This document shows, piece after piece, positions 11,185 through 21,079 of a stretch of DNA of 64,000 nt; positions within the stretch are counted from its first letter, which is position 1, and each line of letters begins with the position of its first letter. Made by a program: the position numbers and the translations under genes. Where the stretch lies: positions 16,460,618 through 16,524,617 of the forward strand of contig OX438759.1 of assembly GCA_949316235.1 (NCBI GenBank), read 5' to 3'. Source of the stretch: Oegoconia quadripuncta. Taxonomy: Eukaryota; Arthropoda; Insecta; Lepidoptera; Autostichidae. The notes beneath the pieces were generated by a model. That model was given only the letters and a program-made list of their open reading frames with translations. It was not told where the DNA came from and ran no database searches.

Positions 11185-11560
11185 ACCACTTTTCCGAAAA
11201 TAAACTAAACGGATCGGAGTCCCCATGTGTATTTCATTAGGGCACATCAGTCTAAAAGATTATGGCAAAGCAACGCTTCCACTTCTTAATTGAACGCACA
11301 ATATTCTAAAAAAAGCCAATGATATAATCGCATCAAACGGCCAAAAGTAAAAATTCCTCGGAACAAGGACAAAAAATTCCAATAAACCAAAGAACTTATC
11401 ATCTGATTCGTATTTTTGAATCAGTAGATAAAAACTCCTTGGAGGTGGAGGAATATTTTAAGGAAAAAGCAATTTTTTTTGGCTTAAATTGCTGGCAGGT
11501 TAATAAATTAAAACTAAACTGCAAACTACATCAATTACGTTAAGCTAACAGAGCTTTAGC
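11185..11560. other. Unassigned DNA
   Basis: Nothing recognisable on either strand. Confidence 0.5.
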
Positions 11561-11729
11561 AAGCAAGTGTCATCATCATCGGCCCGTAAACATCCCACTG
11601 CAGAGATCTAGGCCTTCCCTCGTATATGAGGGAGTATGGGCCATAGTCCACCACGCTGGCCCTATGCCGGTTGGGGACTTCACATGCTATTGAATTATTA
11701 TTTCTTAGGCATGCAGGTTCCCTTACGAT

Positions 11730-12008
11730 AATAAATAAATAATAATAAATAATAATAAATAATAAATAAATATCCTTAGACATACACACAGCGCCATCTA
11801 GTTCCACAGTAAGCAACTAATTATTATTGTTGATATAATAGATAAATACATTTTTTTTGTAAATAAATACTTATTATAAATGAAAACATCCATAACTCGG
11901 GTACACATGTACGTATTCATCACACAAACATATGCCCCTAGCGGGATTCGAACCCGCAACCTTTTGGTATAGTGGTCAGAGTTGCTAACCATTACACCAA
12001 ACAGGTCG
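11730..12008 (-). mobile_element. SINE B inside SINE C
   Basis: Full B element with box A TGGTGTAATGG, box B GGTTCGAATCC and an (AATAAT)n tail at the left. It is bordered by TACGAT at 11724-11729 and 12009-12014, a short target duplication of the host SINE C sequence. Confidence 0.88.
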
Positions 12009-12032
12009 TACGATGTTTTCCTTCAACGTTTA

Positions 12033-12224
12033 AGGAACTATAGGCTTATGTTGTGGATGCCAGATGATTGATATACTACATAAATACATTTTTTTTTGTG
12101 TAAATAAATTATTATAAATGAAAACATCCATAACTCGGGTACAAATGTCCATATTCATCACACAAACATAAGCCCCTAGCGGGATTCGAACCCGATGCGA
12201 CCACTATACCAAATACAGGTCGTC
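12033..12224 (-). mobile_element. Second SINE B inside SINE C, truncated
   Basis: Lacks the 3' end and has a damaged head (about 20 bp missing between the boxes). No target duplication is visible and about 15 bp of the host C element is lost at the junction, so it may be a local duplicate of its neighbour, not an independent insertion. Confidence 0.75.
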
Positions 12225-12354
12225 ACATGCACATAAATAATTAAATTAAATTTAAAAAGTCATTGGTACATTGCCTGCCTGGGAATTGAACCCGAACCTC
12301 CCAAATTGGGAGACCGCGTCTTAACCGCTGAGCCACAGACGCCGAAGCAAGTGT

Positions 12355-12884
12355 ATTGAAAAACAATTTGGTACAACTGTTTTTCTTAAAAGAAATAATC
12401 AATGTCGTACCTCTATCATCTAAATTGCAAATCGTCTGTATCGAGTACATGGAACGTAAGTGAAACAAAACAGACTTTCCTGAATACATAAAGGCGTACG
12501 AAATATGGTTTCTCACAAAAACCTAATTTTTCCGATAAGATAAAAGAGAAAATTGGCTTCCGACCTCCATGTTATTACGTACCTACCTAATACCACAAGA
12601 TCTCGAACGAAAGTGATTCGAATTTAATATAAAAACCAATTTGGATGAAAACTTTTCTGTTTTATTATAATTTATTTGTTGTTTTCGTACCATTTATTGT
12701 CATCGCTCGAGCCATGACTTTACGTACTTGTAGTGTTGGAAATAAGGTTGTCAGGTCAGGTTAAAGGGTTGTCAATAGGGATTATTCCGTCACCTAGGTG
12801 AAGAAAATACAAAATATGCTGTGGGTTATTTGGTTTTAAATACTTTATTTTTATTTCAAAGTATTTAAATAGAGCGTTAAACTT
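12355..12884. other. Unassigned DNA
   Basis: AAATACAAAATATGCTGTG and TTTGGTTTTAAA near 12808 recur next to a SINE A at 42978, an unnamed short repeat. No gene is seen. Confidence 0.4.
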
Positions 12885-12995
12885 TGTTTGCAAAAGCTTT
12901 ATTATACAAAATGAAAATACATTAATTTTACATAGGTACAGAGTTTGAGTACAACGGCGGAAAAATCCCATAGAGGGATTTCTTCCAGTTAACCA
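12885..12995 (-). mobile_element. LINE F 3'-UTR fragment
   Basis: Shares the CTTTATT(G/A)(C/T)AC and GATTTCTTCCAGTTAAC pattern with 13745-13795, 35195-35315 and 40015-40115. It is the 3' UTR of a non-LTR element on the minus strand. Confidence 0.5.
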
Positions 12996-13096
12996 TATGT
13001 TTACATAGAGATTAGTAGATGGGCGTATATAAACTGTAGCATAATTTAAAGTAAAGAAAATACCTGTATTTACTGTAATTACGGTTGGTGTACAAC

Positions 13097-13212
13097 AAGA
13101 CTAATTGTATTGTATTGTATTGTATTATGTTGTGTTGTCTTGTATTGTATGGACTTGTGTTGTATGGTACTGTGTTGTGTTGGTTTGTGTTGTGTTGCAT
13201 TGCATTGTACAT
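13097..13212. repeat. Degenerate (TTGTA)n/(TTGTG)n minisatellite
   Basis: More than twenty pentanucleotide units changing from TTGTA to TTGTG and TTGCA along the array. Confidence 0.9.
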
Positions 13213-13506
13213 ATAGATAAGTAAATACCTTATTAAAAAAAATTACTCACTGGACTGTACATCATATATACAACCAAACAAAATAAGATCGTTTCGTTTA
13301 GTAGTTTTCGACTTTCGAAGTCGCGCATCACATTTTTTTATCCACGGAAAGGTTATTATTATTATCAAGAACCCTTAGTTGTGGACGAACTACACATGAA
13401 TCGGTGATCACAAACCTTTTCTAAGTAAAAGCAAATTTGGTGAACTCGTTGAGCATAAAGTAAAATTATTTAACTCTTTATTGCTTACTTAAAGTAAAAC
13501 CAAGAC

Positions 13507-13700
13507 CGATTGGTGTATTGAATAGAGACCTTGTCAGCGAAACCAACGGTTGGGGGTTCGAATTCTGCGAGGGGTAAATGTTTGTGTGATGAATACGAAC
13601 ATTTATTGCCGAGTGGATGTATCGATGCCGAGTTTATCCGTGATCTAGTATCCATAGTACAAGCTTTGGGAATAGATGAGTGATGTATATTTATTAATTA
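13507..13700 (+). mobile_element. SINE D
   Basis: Head region with AGCGAAACCAACGG and box-B-like GGTTCGAATTC, body GTAAATGTTTGTGTGATGAA, later ATCTAGTATCCATAGTACAA. Box A is damaged and about 25 bp of the body is lost. Confidence 0.75.
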
Positions 13701-13744
13701 TTTATTATTTAATTAGAGCGCTACTTAGCTATTAATAAATAAGA

Positions 13745-14160
13745 CATAAAAAGGCGAGCTTATCCCTAAAAGAGATATCTTCCAGTAAACCTGACAAATA
13801 TCAAACAGAACAGCAATGTTAATATCATTGTTGTGTTCGGTTGTCAGAGATAAGATAGTCCCGCAAATAAGATAAGAATTCGTTTTATTTAAAATTCTAA
13901 ACTATTCTAACTTTCATTTTTTTTATAGAGTATTTTTGATAAATAGACGTAGGTATACCACGACCCATTCGTAAATAACATACGAGTAATACACATTTGA
14001 TTGTGGTGAACCAAGAAAAAAAAATGATCATGGTTCACCTATGTGGTCAAAACGGTGTACCACTGGTTGGGAGGCAATTCCGCGTCAGTACGTTTTCACC
14101 TTCGACCTCATCTTCAGGACGGTGAGGTTGAGGTCAAGTGTCAACCCGTTGTGCATAAAA
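13745..14160. mobile_element. LINE F and SINE A fragments
   Basis: 13745-13795 is a LINE F piece (GAGATATCTTCCAGTAAACC). 13811-13884 is the SINE A middle (AGCAATGTTAATATCATTG, GTTGTCAGAGATAAGATAG). 14078-14160 is the SINE A 3' end (GTCAGTACGTTTTCACC and CCCGTTGTGCATAAAAA). About 190 bp of other DNA separates the two SINE pieces, including GGTGAACCA and TGGTTCACC in inverted order. Confidence 0.65.
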
Positions 14161-14819
14161 ACAAAAAGAAACACGCCCACGATGTCGTCAAACACACAAC
14201 ACCTGTCGTTTCTCGTAGGGGGTTAGAAAACAAACGTAAAACTCGCATAACCTCTTGCTGCTTGTCAATTCTCATTCAAGTGAATGGTTAATGATGATAC
14301 ATCTTGTTTACTTCGCAGAAAAACAGTCGGATTGGAACAACGACTTATCTTAGTCAAATTAAGCTCGGTGTATTGAACTCTGAGCTATCGATTTAATCAT
14401 CTTAATACTTACGTCGGATCTGGGTGGTTGGTATAAGTAATGTGGGGGACGAGTGCACGGTGTCATTACTATGCTGACCAATCCGAGAGCGAATCATACA
14501 TCGCGCTAAGTTTTCTCAAGACAATGCATATAGGCAGAACGCCACTAATGACTGTAGACACGCGGTTCTCGGCCAATACCAACGGCCCGGTGGAAGATCT
14601 TCCCTTTTCTTCCCCACATGTCAATCTGAAGGTATCAATCTAGATAAATGTCTACATTAATATATTCTATATTGACCTGGTGCACGAAATTAGAATTTAT
14701 TGACATTATTTAATTTTGCGCAACATTGTATTAACGATCTGATTCGAACTGTCATTCGTATTATATGTTATGTATATATTATGTATATGGAATATACAGG
14801 TGCTTAGGTACTCATTATT
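14161..14819. other. Unassigned DNA
   Basis: Short ORFs only. No repeat family recognised. Confidence 0.45.
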
Positions 14820-15095
14820 TGTGTGTGTCCCATGAGCGTCCGTGATCTCACCTTAGGCTCCACTGAAAACCAGCGTTGTAATCGTTCTTCTTCTCTCGAC
14901 TACAACAAATGCTGAGTTGGGGACCTGATTTGATGCCACTTTGCGACACCGAAAACTAGCCAATGTATACCTACTTATATAAAGTTCCACATTTCCATGT
15001 TGTGCTATATAGTACATAGGTAACGATTAAATGTATTGTATATTTGTCGGTAAATGGATCAAATAAAGTTTTCTTATTCTTATTATTCTTATCCT
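14820..15095 (+). mobile_element. Retroposon E, longest copy
   Basis: Has GGCTCCACTGAAAACCAGCG, TTGCGACACCGAAAA and a closing GGATCAAATAAAG followed by TTCTTATTCTTATT. The simple TTCTTATT tail suggests a retroposon end. No coding part. Confidence 0.55.
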
Positions 15096-15164
15096 TTCTT
15101 TTTATGTTACATGTTTTATAAAGGCGTACAGTCTGTAAAAAACTCTATCTATTATCTAGTTTCT

Positions 15165-15684
15165 TTAATCTGGGGGCACGGCAGTGCCCCCGCCAAGTCG
15201 AGCGCGAAGCAAACACTGCCGTACCATCCTTTACTGGAACCATTTCGCCGCATTTTCAGACCCCTATTTTAGAACCTCTGGATAAGACTAGAACGCAGAA
15301 ATTTTCGTCATCCAGTAAGCTATAATCACATACTTAAAATCCAAAATTTCAAGTCTGTAGGTCATTTAGTTCCGAAGTTAAGCGAAAGCAAAGTTTCGCA
15401 TTTATGACACTCACTCACTCACTCACTCACTCATGATCATCAAAATAGAACTAGTACTTCCCATAAACTCAGAGAGCTGAAATTTGGTACAGAGTTATGG
15501 TTTAATGGCCACATAAAGGGAAAACTATAAAAACTAGGATAATCGAAGATCTGGAGTACCTGGTGACCCTGATTAGGAAACACAAGAGCCCAACCAAACT
15601 ATTAGAGATCGACATATACCGCCTTTACAAAAAATATTCAACTTGGTGGGCCGCTTCATTTGATGTCAAAAATCGAAGGTCTGA
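15165..15684. repeat. Repeat beginning with a GGGGGCAC hairpin
   Basis: GGGGGCAC-GGCA-GTGCCCCC at 15173-15192 is a perfect 8-bp hairpin, followed by GCCAAGTCGAGCGCGAAGC. The long conserved-looking stretch includes ACTCACTCACTCACTC at 15410-15433. I recall similar sequence as dispersed Lepidopteran repeats but cannot name the family. Confidence 0.4.
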
Positions 15685-16400
15685 AGTATCTGATGAAGAA
15701 CCCTCAGCTGGTCTCAGCTGTATTAGAGATATGGTAATGCCCCCTTCTACTATTGGTACATAGAAAAATCTACTGTCATTGCAAAAATCCAGCGTAGTGG
15801 GACACATTTTCTAATTTAATCTAGCCTATAGCATCCCACTGCTGGGCGCATGCTTCCCCTTCTGCTTATAATACGCATATAAATAAAATTAAAGGAAAAC
15901 TCAGGATAAGACTACAATGGCTTTTATACTTATACTTACAAGTTTACAAGAAGAAATAGTCGAACGATTAACTTTATATCTGACGAAGAACCCTCAGCTG
16001 GTCCCAGCTGTGTTAGAGATATGGTAATGCCCCCTTCTACTATTGGTACATAAAAAAATCGACTGTCCAGCGTAGTGGGACACATCTTCTAATTTAATCT
16101 AGCCTATAGCGTCCCACTGCTGGGCGAATGCCTCCCCTTCTGCTTTTAATACGAATATAAATAAAATTAAAGGAAAACTCTGGATAAGACTAGACTGGCT
16201 TTTATACTTATACTTACAAGTTTACAAGAAGAAATAGTCGAACGATTAATCTTCTAATTTAATCTAGCCTATAGCGTCCCACTGCTGGGCGAATGCCTCC
16301 CCTTCTGTGAAAACTCTGGATAAGACTAGACTGGCTTTTATACTTATACTTACTTATACTTATTACAAGTTTACAAGAAGAAATAGTCAAACGATTAATT
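15685..16400. repeat. Local tandem duplication, about three units
   Basis: GACTGGCTTTTATACTTATA, AAGAAATAGTCGAACGATTAA, GCCTATAGCGTCCCACTGC and GAAGAACCCTCAGCTGGT recur in the same order in units near 15685-15985, 15986-16245 and 16246-16400, each shorter than the last. The CCCACTGCTGGGC motif is a SINE/LINE-tail motif. Confidence 0.8.
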
Positions 16401-16410
16401 TTATTCTACT

Positions 16411-17273
16411 CGAACATCCACAAATTAAATAAACAAACAAAAATTTGGTCAAAATATAATGCATTGGCTAAGAGTGGCGGTGATACCCGCACGCGTCGCT
16501 AGATGGCGTTGACTGTATTTTAAAACGCGCTTACGTTTTGTTTTTCCGATAACCTTAAATGGCAAAGTGGCAACCGGCCGCGTTAGTCGTTTACGACATT
16601 CTTCTATTGCGCTTGAAAATGTTTGCTAGGGATTAGGAGGGATTATTTGCATTTCGTTGATTTCGCTGATTATTTCGTGAGGTTTGCTAAGGTTAATTGG
16701 CAGGTTGTTATTATATTAATTCAAAGATTTAAACAGGTTAGGAATTATATGGTTAGTGACGGATTACTGATTATTACTTAATTATCAGAATTAAAAGAAG
16801 TTTCAATTGAATACTTTATTTAATTGTTAATTATTTAGTACCTACTTTTAGTTTTCTAGGTTTAATTTACAGTTAGGCAGTACTTCGAATCGCGTTCGTG
16901 TTTATAAGTACTTTTCTAGTATTCTAGTTTAGTTTATTTAGTTAGATATTACTTCGTTTCGTTTAAAAATATCATTAATTTAGCTGTATTTCAGTACTAG
17001 GTAGGTAGTACCTTTGGTAGAAAGTTCATTGATAATTAATTATATTGACACTTGTCTAATAATTAAGAGTTAACGTTTTGCTTATAGTTTGTATAGATTG
17101 AGTAGGCAGAGTAATATTTTCTTTAAGTTTTTTTTATTAAGACAAAAGAAGTCTTAAAGATATAAGTAGGTTTTAGTCTAAATATTATCGGTATTTCTGA
17201 TTTGTTGTCCATATACTAAAGGTCGTTGAGTTTAATTGTGTTTGATTGCGCAAGATAATAATTATCGTAAAAA
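16411..17273. other. Repeat-free stretch upstream of the OTU ORF
   Basis: About 860 bp of AT-rich DNA without recognisable repeats, directly before an ATG. It contains CGCTAGATGGCGTTGAC near 16497. It could be the 5' flank or UTR of the ORF at 17274; no core promoter can be assigned by eye. Confidence 0.4.
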
Positions 17274-17423
17274 ATGTCGATAATATTAAAAGACGACGAT
17301 GAACTTAGTGGCTACCAAGTAGTTGGTATGCCCAAAGACGGGTCTTGTCTCTTCCATTCAATATCTTTCTTGGTGTATGGTAGAACTGACTCAACTTGCA
17401 GTATCAAGTATCTATATTTGTAG
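17274..17423 (+). pseudogene. OTU-type cysteine protease fragment
   Basis: A 49-codon ORF from ATG 17274 to TAG 17421-17423. Residues 14-36 include YQVVGMPKDGSCLFHSISF and VYG, the start of an OTU deubiquitinase-like fold with the active-site Asp-Gly-x-Cys (D22, C25) followed by LFHSIS. OTU domains are about 120 residues or more, so the His-containing half is missing: homology stops near K45, where the sequence enters an AT-rich hairpin. Short OTU proteins occur in hosts and in animal transposons, including Helitrons, so the origin is open. The lack of mutation in the remaining frame suggests recent truncation or an intron after K45. Confidence 0.6.
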
Positions 17424-17463
17424 AAACGTGGGCATATATATAATATGCCCACGTTTCTACAAA
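17417..17463. repeat. 21-bp perfect hairpin
   Basis: TTTGTAGAAACGTGGGCATAT (17417-17437) and its exact complement (17443-17463) are separated by ATATA. The OTU stop codon lies in the left arm. It immediately precedes the much larger inverted repeat. Confidence 0.95.
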
Positions 17464-17633
17464 AAGAAGTGAAATCCCACCAAAAACATTCTGTAAAAAA
17501 CTAGCCAAGTCTCGATGGAGCTGCTTGATTATCTCTAAAAAGTAATGAAATCTATACAAAGTCGTGCCAAGTGTAAGGTTCCTTACTGCGATTTCTTTAT
17601 TATTATAGTTAATGTTGTGTGACTTGGCCGTTG

Positions 17634-17778
17634 AAGGGTACACAGGGGTACAAAACCAGGTGCTCCATGACACCATTGCACCAATCTGTCGCCAGAACCG
17701 CCACGCATTGACGATGGAAAATTGCCACTTGGAAAACGTTGATTCACTAACCAGTCAATTGTAGGCTTGATAAAGCCA
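17634..17778 (-). pseudogene. LanC-like (LANCL) exon fragment
   Basis: Forty-eight open codons on the minus strand reading IDWLVNQRFPSGNFPSS then GDRLVQWCHGAPGF. FPSGN(F/Y)PSS followed by DRLVxWCHGAPG is diagnostic of eukaryotic LANCL proteins; the Cys of WCHG is a zinc ligand in this family. The fragment is preceded by a TTAG that could be a splice acceptor (17779-17782). After FVPLCTL the similarity ends. Animal LANCL proteins are about 400 residues, so this is one exon or part of one. Whether it is a real exon of a host gene, or a captured copy, cannot be decided here; no neighbouring exons are visible. Confidence 0.72.
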
Positions 17779-17875
17779 CTAACGTATAAAGAATGTTATG
17801 TAAACGCCACACAGATTATTCGCTAATAATTTGCCTTTGAACATTCTTAATAACATAATTAATAACATTAATAGC

Positions 17876-17944
17876 GGTTCTGGCGACAGATTGGTGCAAT
17901 GGTGTCATGGAGCACCTGGTTTTGTACCCCTGTGTACCCTTCAA
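17876..17944 (+). pseudogene. Second, inverted LANCL fragment
   Basis: The right arm repeats 23 codons (from GGSGDRLVQW through CHGAPGFVPLCTL) of the same exon on the plus strand. It lacks the upstream FPSGNFPSS part because the arm starts at 17874. No acceptor site precedes it. Confidence 0.7.
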
Positions 17945-18141
17945 CGGCCAAGTCACACAACATTAACTATAATAATAAAGAAATCGCAGTAAGGAACCTT
18001 ACACTTGGCACGACTTTGTATAGATTTCATTACTTTTTAGAGATAATCAAGCAGCTCCATCGAGACTTGGCTAGTTTTTTACAGAATGTTTTTGGTGGGA
18101 TATGTTTTTCTACCAAAACATATATGTATATTTTAAGTTTA

Positions 18142-18170
18142 AATAAAGAATTACTAAATAAATAAAATAA
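18142..18170 (+). promoter_or_regulatory. Possible polyadenylation signals
   Basis: AATAAA at 18142-18147 and again within AAATAAATAAAATAA just downstream, about 40 bp after the right arm. They are well placed to end a plus-strand transcript running from the OTU ORF through the inverted repeat, but such hexamers are common in AT-rich DNA. Confidence 0.35.
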
Positions 18171-18854
18171 TCTCCCACAGTAAGGAATAATTGCTGATAA
18201 GAATTTTAATCATCAATCAATCTTAAACCATATCCACACACTGTTGGGTTTAGGCTTCTTCACCATTACGTCAAATCTCACGGTGCTGTGCCAGTCGGAT
18301 CCAACGAGATCCCGCCAACTGCAAAGAAACTAAGAAAGAAACTGTTTATTCACCACTTCGATAGCATTAACAGAGCACTCAGATAAGTGCAGCAGCAGCG
18401 AAAGGGAAACGATTCAGCTAAATGCTCATAAGTTTATTATAAGAGCTCAGCGCTGGCTTACTGTCGCACCCAGAGCAGACGAAATACGATGTCAATGGAC
18501 CAAAACGGCCGGCGCGCGGCGGTCTGTCCACTGGCCTCGTTGATCTCCTTGGCCACTACTCTGTGACTGCCTGGGTCTACCGTCGTCCATCCCATCTAGT
18601 CAAGTACCCACCTCCACCTTAGTCTCGTTATTTGCTTATCTACATCGTCGACTTTCATTTGTCGTTGAATTTTGATGTTTAATGCACGGTAACAAGAGTG
18701 ATGCCTAACATGGAATGCTCTATTGCTCTTTGTGCCACTTTAAATTAACTAATTCTGAAATCAAACGACATCCACAGTTCCCCTTTTGAAATGCCCAGAA
18801 ATGGACACGTGATAGGGAGTGAGCCCAATTTGTGGTTTCGGCATGTAAAAAGAA
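18171..18854. other. Unassigned, with a repeat-like coding patch
   Basis: 18525-18575 (GCGGTCTGTCCACTGGCC, CTTGGCCACTACTCTGTGAC) matches 28553-28605 (GCGGTCTGCTCACTGGCC, CTTGGCCACCACCCTGTGAC), so it is part of a dispersed element, probably a LINE. The rest is unassigned. Confidence 0.4.
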
Positions 18855-18990
18855 AAGAACCTACATCTCTTCCTGTGGGTGTCGCTAAAGGCGATTATGG
18901 CAAAGACCATGTTCTGGTCCTCAAGAATTTGATGTTTTTGTCATCGACTCGCTAAGAAGAAAGGCGATTAGGTATAGAACTTTACACCAA
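18855..18990 (+). mobile_element. Retroelement tail fragments
   Basis: CTTCCTGTGGGTGTCGCTAAAGGCG belongs to a tail repeat also seen near 26530, 57010 and 62730. CCTCAAGAATTTGATGTTTT and ATCGACTCGCTAAGAAGAA match the end of the LINE ORF at 54120-54175 (SLRRRQ). Confidence 0.5.
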
Positions 18991-19472
18991 AATGCTTATG
19001 TTTAGGACCCCATTTGGGATAACCGTGTCTGTAAATCATTCATAGGGTATCTTCAAAAACACGACGTTTTTCAAACATTTCTTCCTTCACACGGAAGATT
19101 CCAGTCTTTACTGGAGACTCCTACTCCAGGCACCGCATTCTGGTGGAGTATGAATTTTAATCTTCTAATAACAATGTACTTTGCCAACAACATCTCGCCA
19201 TTTCCTGTCATTTGAATCCTATACTCTTGTATTCTATCAGAACACATCCGTTATTCTATTATTCTCGGAGTAGACATTATGCGAGGATCTCAAGGTTGTT
19301 AAGGGTAGGGGACACTGGTCTTACTGCAACGTGTGAAAAACAAAGTTAGGAGGGCAACTTCAGGTTATAATAATTACTGTGTACGATCTGCCACAAGCAT
19401 ATTGAATAATGTCAAAGCAAAACGAGCTGCAGGTCTTGAATTTTTCTGCCAGATTATTAGATATGCGTAGGG
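18991..19472. other. Unassigned DNA
   Basis: No gene or repeat recognised. It contains short near-inverted GGAAGATTCCAGTCTTTACTGGAGACTCC near 19098. Confidence 0.4.
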
Positions 19473-19642
19473 GCAGGGTGGGGGAGACCTGGAGCCGCTA
19501 ATGCGTTCCCAGTTCTTCTCTACTGCCGAGAAAGGTTGCCGCGGGGTTCTAGTGGGTACCGACAGGGAGGGGAGTCCCACATAACTGTCTTGCTGTCTCC
19601 CAGGCGAGGAGTATGCGTTACGCATTTCCCCGCGTTAAAAAT
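19473..19642 (+). mobile_element. R1-like retroposon end with 13-bp target duplication
   Basis: GC-rich 170-bp insert with CTAGTGGGTACC, GGGGAGTCCCACATAAC and a short A-rich end, flanked by GATATGCGTAGGG on both sides (19460-19472 and 19643-19655). TAGTGGGTA...GGAGTCCCAC is shared with the poly-A end at 33110-33275. It is a 5'-truncated non-LTR insertion; R1-clade membership is from memory. Confidence 0.78.
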
Positions 19643-19700
19643 GATATGCGTAGGGTAACACTGCCCCCCATTGTCACAATTTGCTCGTCTACCAGATTGG

Positions 19701-19996
19701 TTTTTTGCACAATGGTTTAGCACTTGACCTCAATCATACCTGATGTTAAGTGAAAATGAGGCCGAAGGTGGAAGCGTACTGCCCTGGAAATCTCATATTA
19801 TTTGAGGAACTGGCTAACTTATCACTGTCAATCGGAACACAATAATGATATTAACATTGCTGTTTGGTGGCAGACAGGTAAGATGGTGCTAGCCAGGCGG
19901 ACATTTAAAATGCCCTAACACCAACCAAACCGAGTACTGAACATGTCCGCTGGGGATCGAACGTTATGTTGTTTATATTGAGCTATGGGCGCGGTT
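19701..19996 (-). mobile_element. SINE A, older copy
   Basis: Complete in outline but missing about 20 bp around box B and several short internal segments. The T-run at the left is only six bases. Confidence 0.8.
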
Positions 19997-20185
19997 TAGT
20001 TTTGATAGTAAACACGATTTTCACGATGACCACCAGAATTATCTCCGCAAAAGGATCTCCTCTACTGGATACGAAAATTGCATGCATGATTAGACTAAAA
20101 TGATATCTGATAATCTTGATGGAAATAAAAGCTTGTGTTTAACAGTATTTTTAATGCAGAACAATTATTTATGATTCATTTACGA

Positions 20186-20805
20186 TTTTGGTGTCGGTCC
20201 TTATCAATTGTTTATGATTGCTTCTGACTTCTGTCACTTAGAAGGCCCGGGAGCTTCTAACGTGTTACACAACACAGAACATTGTATTTTGGTGTCGGTC
20301 CTTATCAACAATTGTTTATGATTGCTTCTGACTTCCGTCACTTAGAAGGCCCGGGAGCCTCTAACGTGTTACACAACACAGAACATTGTATTTTGGTGTC
20401 GGTCCTTATCAACAATTGTTTATGATTGCTTCTGACTTCTGTCACTTAGAAGGTCCGGGAGCCTCTAACGTGTTACACAACATAGAACATTGTATTTTGG
20501 TGTCGGTTCTTATCAACAATTGTTTATGATTGCTTCTGACTTTGTCACTTAGAAGGCCCGGGAGCCTCTAACGTGTTACACAACACAGAACATTGTATTT
20601 TAGTGTCGGTCCTTATCAACAATTGTTTATGATTGCTTCTGACTTCTGTCACTTAGAAGGCCCGGGAGCCTCTAACGTGTTACACAACACAGAACATTGT
20701 ATTTTAGTGTCGGTCCTTATCAACAATTGTTTATGATTGCTTCTGACTTCTGTCACTTAGAAGGCCCGGGAGCTTCTAATGTGTTATACAACACAGAACA
20801 TTGTA
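20186..20805. repeat. Six-unit tandem array, 104-bp period
   Basis: Units start at TTTTGGTGTCGGTCCTTATC: 20186, 20287, 20391, 20495, 20598, 20702. Unit length is 101-104 bp and units differ by only a few bases. Each carries CCCGGG and the dyad GTGTTACACAACAC. The last unit loses the next start (TATTTCC). The reading frame shifts between units, so this is not a protein repeat. Confidence 0.95.
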
Positions 20806-21079
20806 TTTCCAACAATTACGTCATCATGAACTATTCCATTCACCGCAGTCGAGCCAGGGTTGGAAGTTGCAGTAATTTGGTTAATTTGTGCCTATGTTAT
20901 CGTTGAACAAATGACCTACCGTAAGGCAAAAGCTTTAAGTTGTTGGCGAAACGCCAGTGAGAGAACGATGAAGACATGAACGATGGTCAACGGCCTCAAT
21001 TTTTAATATTTTTTTCTGTCTTTATAAGTTAGCTAACTTTGAAGTGGTTCACATTGTTTTGATCGAATCAGGAATTAGG

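Larger units (their letters stand above)
11571..12344 (-). mobile_element. SINE C carrying two nested SINE B copies
   Basis: The C element is in three pieces: 11571-11729 (tail and body), 12015-12032 and 12225-12344 (head with box A TGGCTCAGCGG and box B GGTTCAATTCC). It is flanked by a perfect 10-bp duplication AAGCAAGTGT (11561-11570 and 12345-12354). Two B elements in the same orientation interrupt it, so the order of insertion is C first and B later. Confidence 0.9.
17474..18101. repeat. Perfect 228-bp inverted repeat with 172-bp spacer
   Basis: The left arm 17474-17701 is, base for base in my reading, the reverse complement of the right arm 17874-18101. The spacer is 17702-17873. Both arms contain the WCHGAPG-coding part of a LanC-like exon and the same downstream non-exon sequence. 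Perfect identity implies a very recent event, or conversion between arms, or an assembly artefact. The left side of the spacer extends the LANCL exon, so the right arm is a shorter, inverted copy of the left. An RNA across it would form a 228-bp duplex. Confidence 0.93.

Noticed and set aside
17404..17676. 90-codon minus ORF repeated as an 88-codon plus ORF at 17899
   Set aside because: It is out of frame with the recognisable LANCL coding sequence and is duplicated only because it lies in the inverted repeat.
20186..20805. CRISPR-like array
   Set aside because: The units are directly contiguous 104-bp tandem copies without spacers, in a eukaryotic repeat-rich setting.
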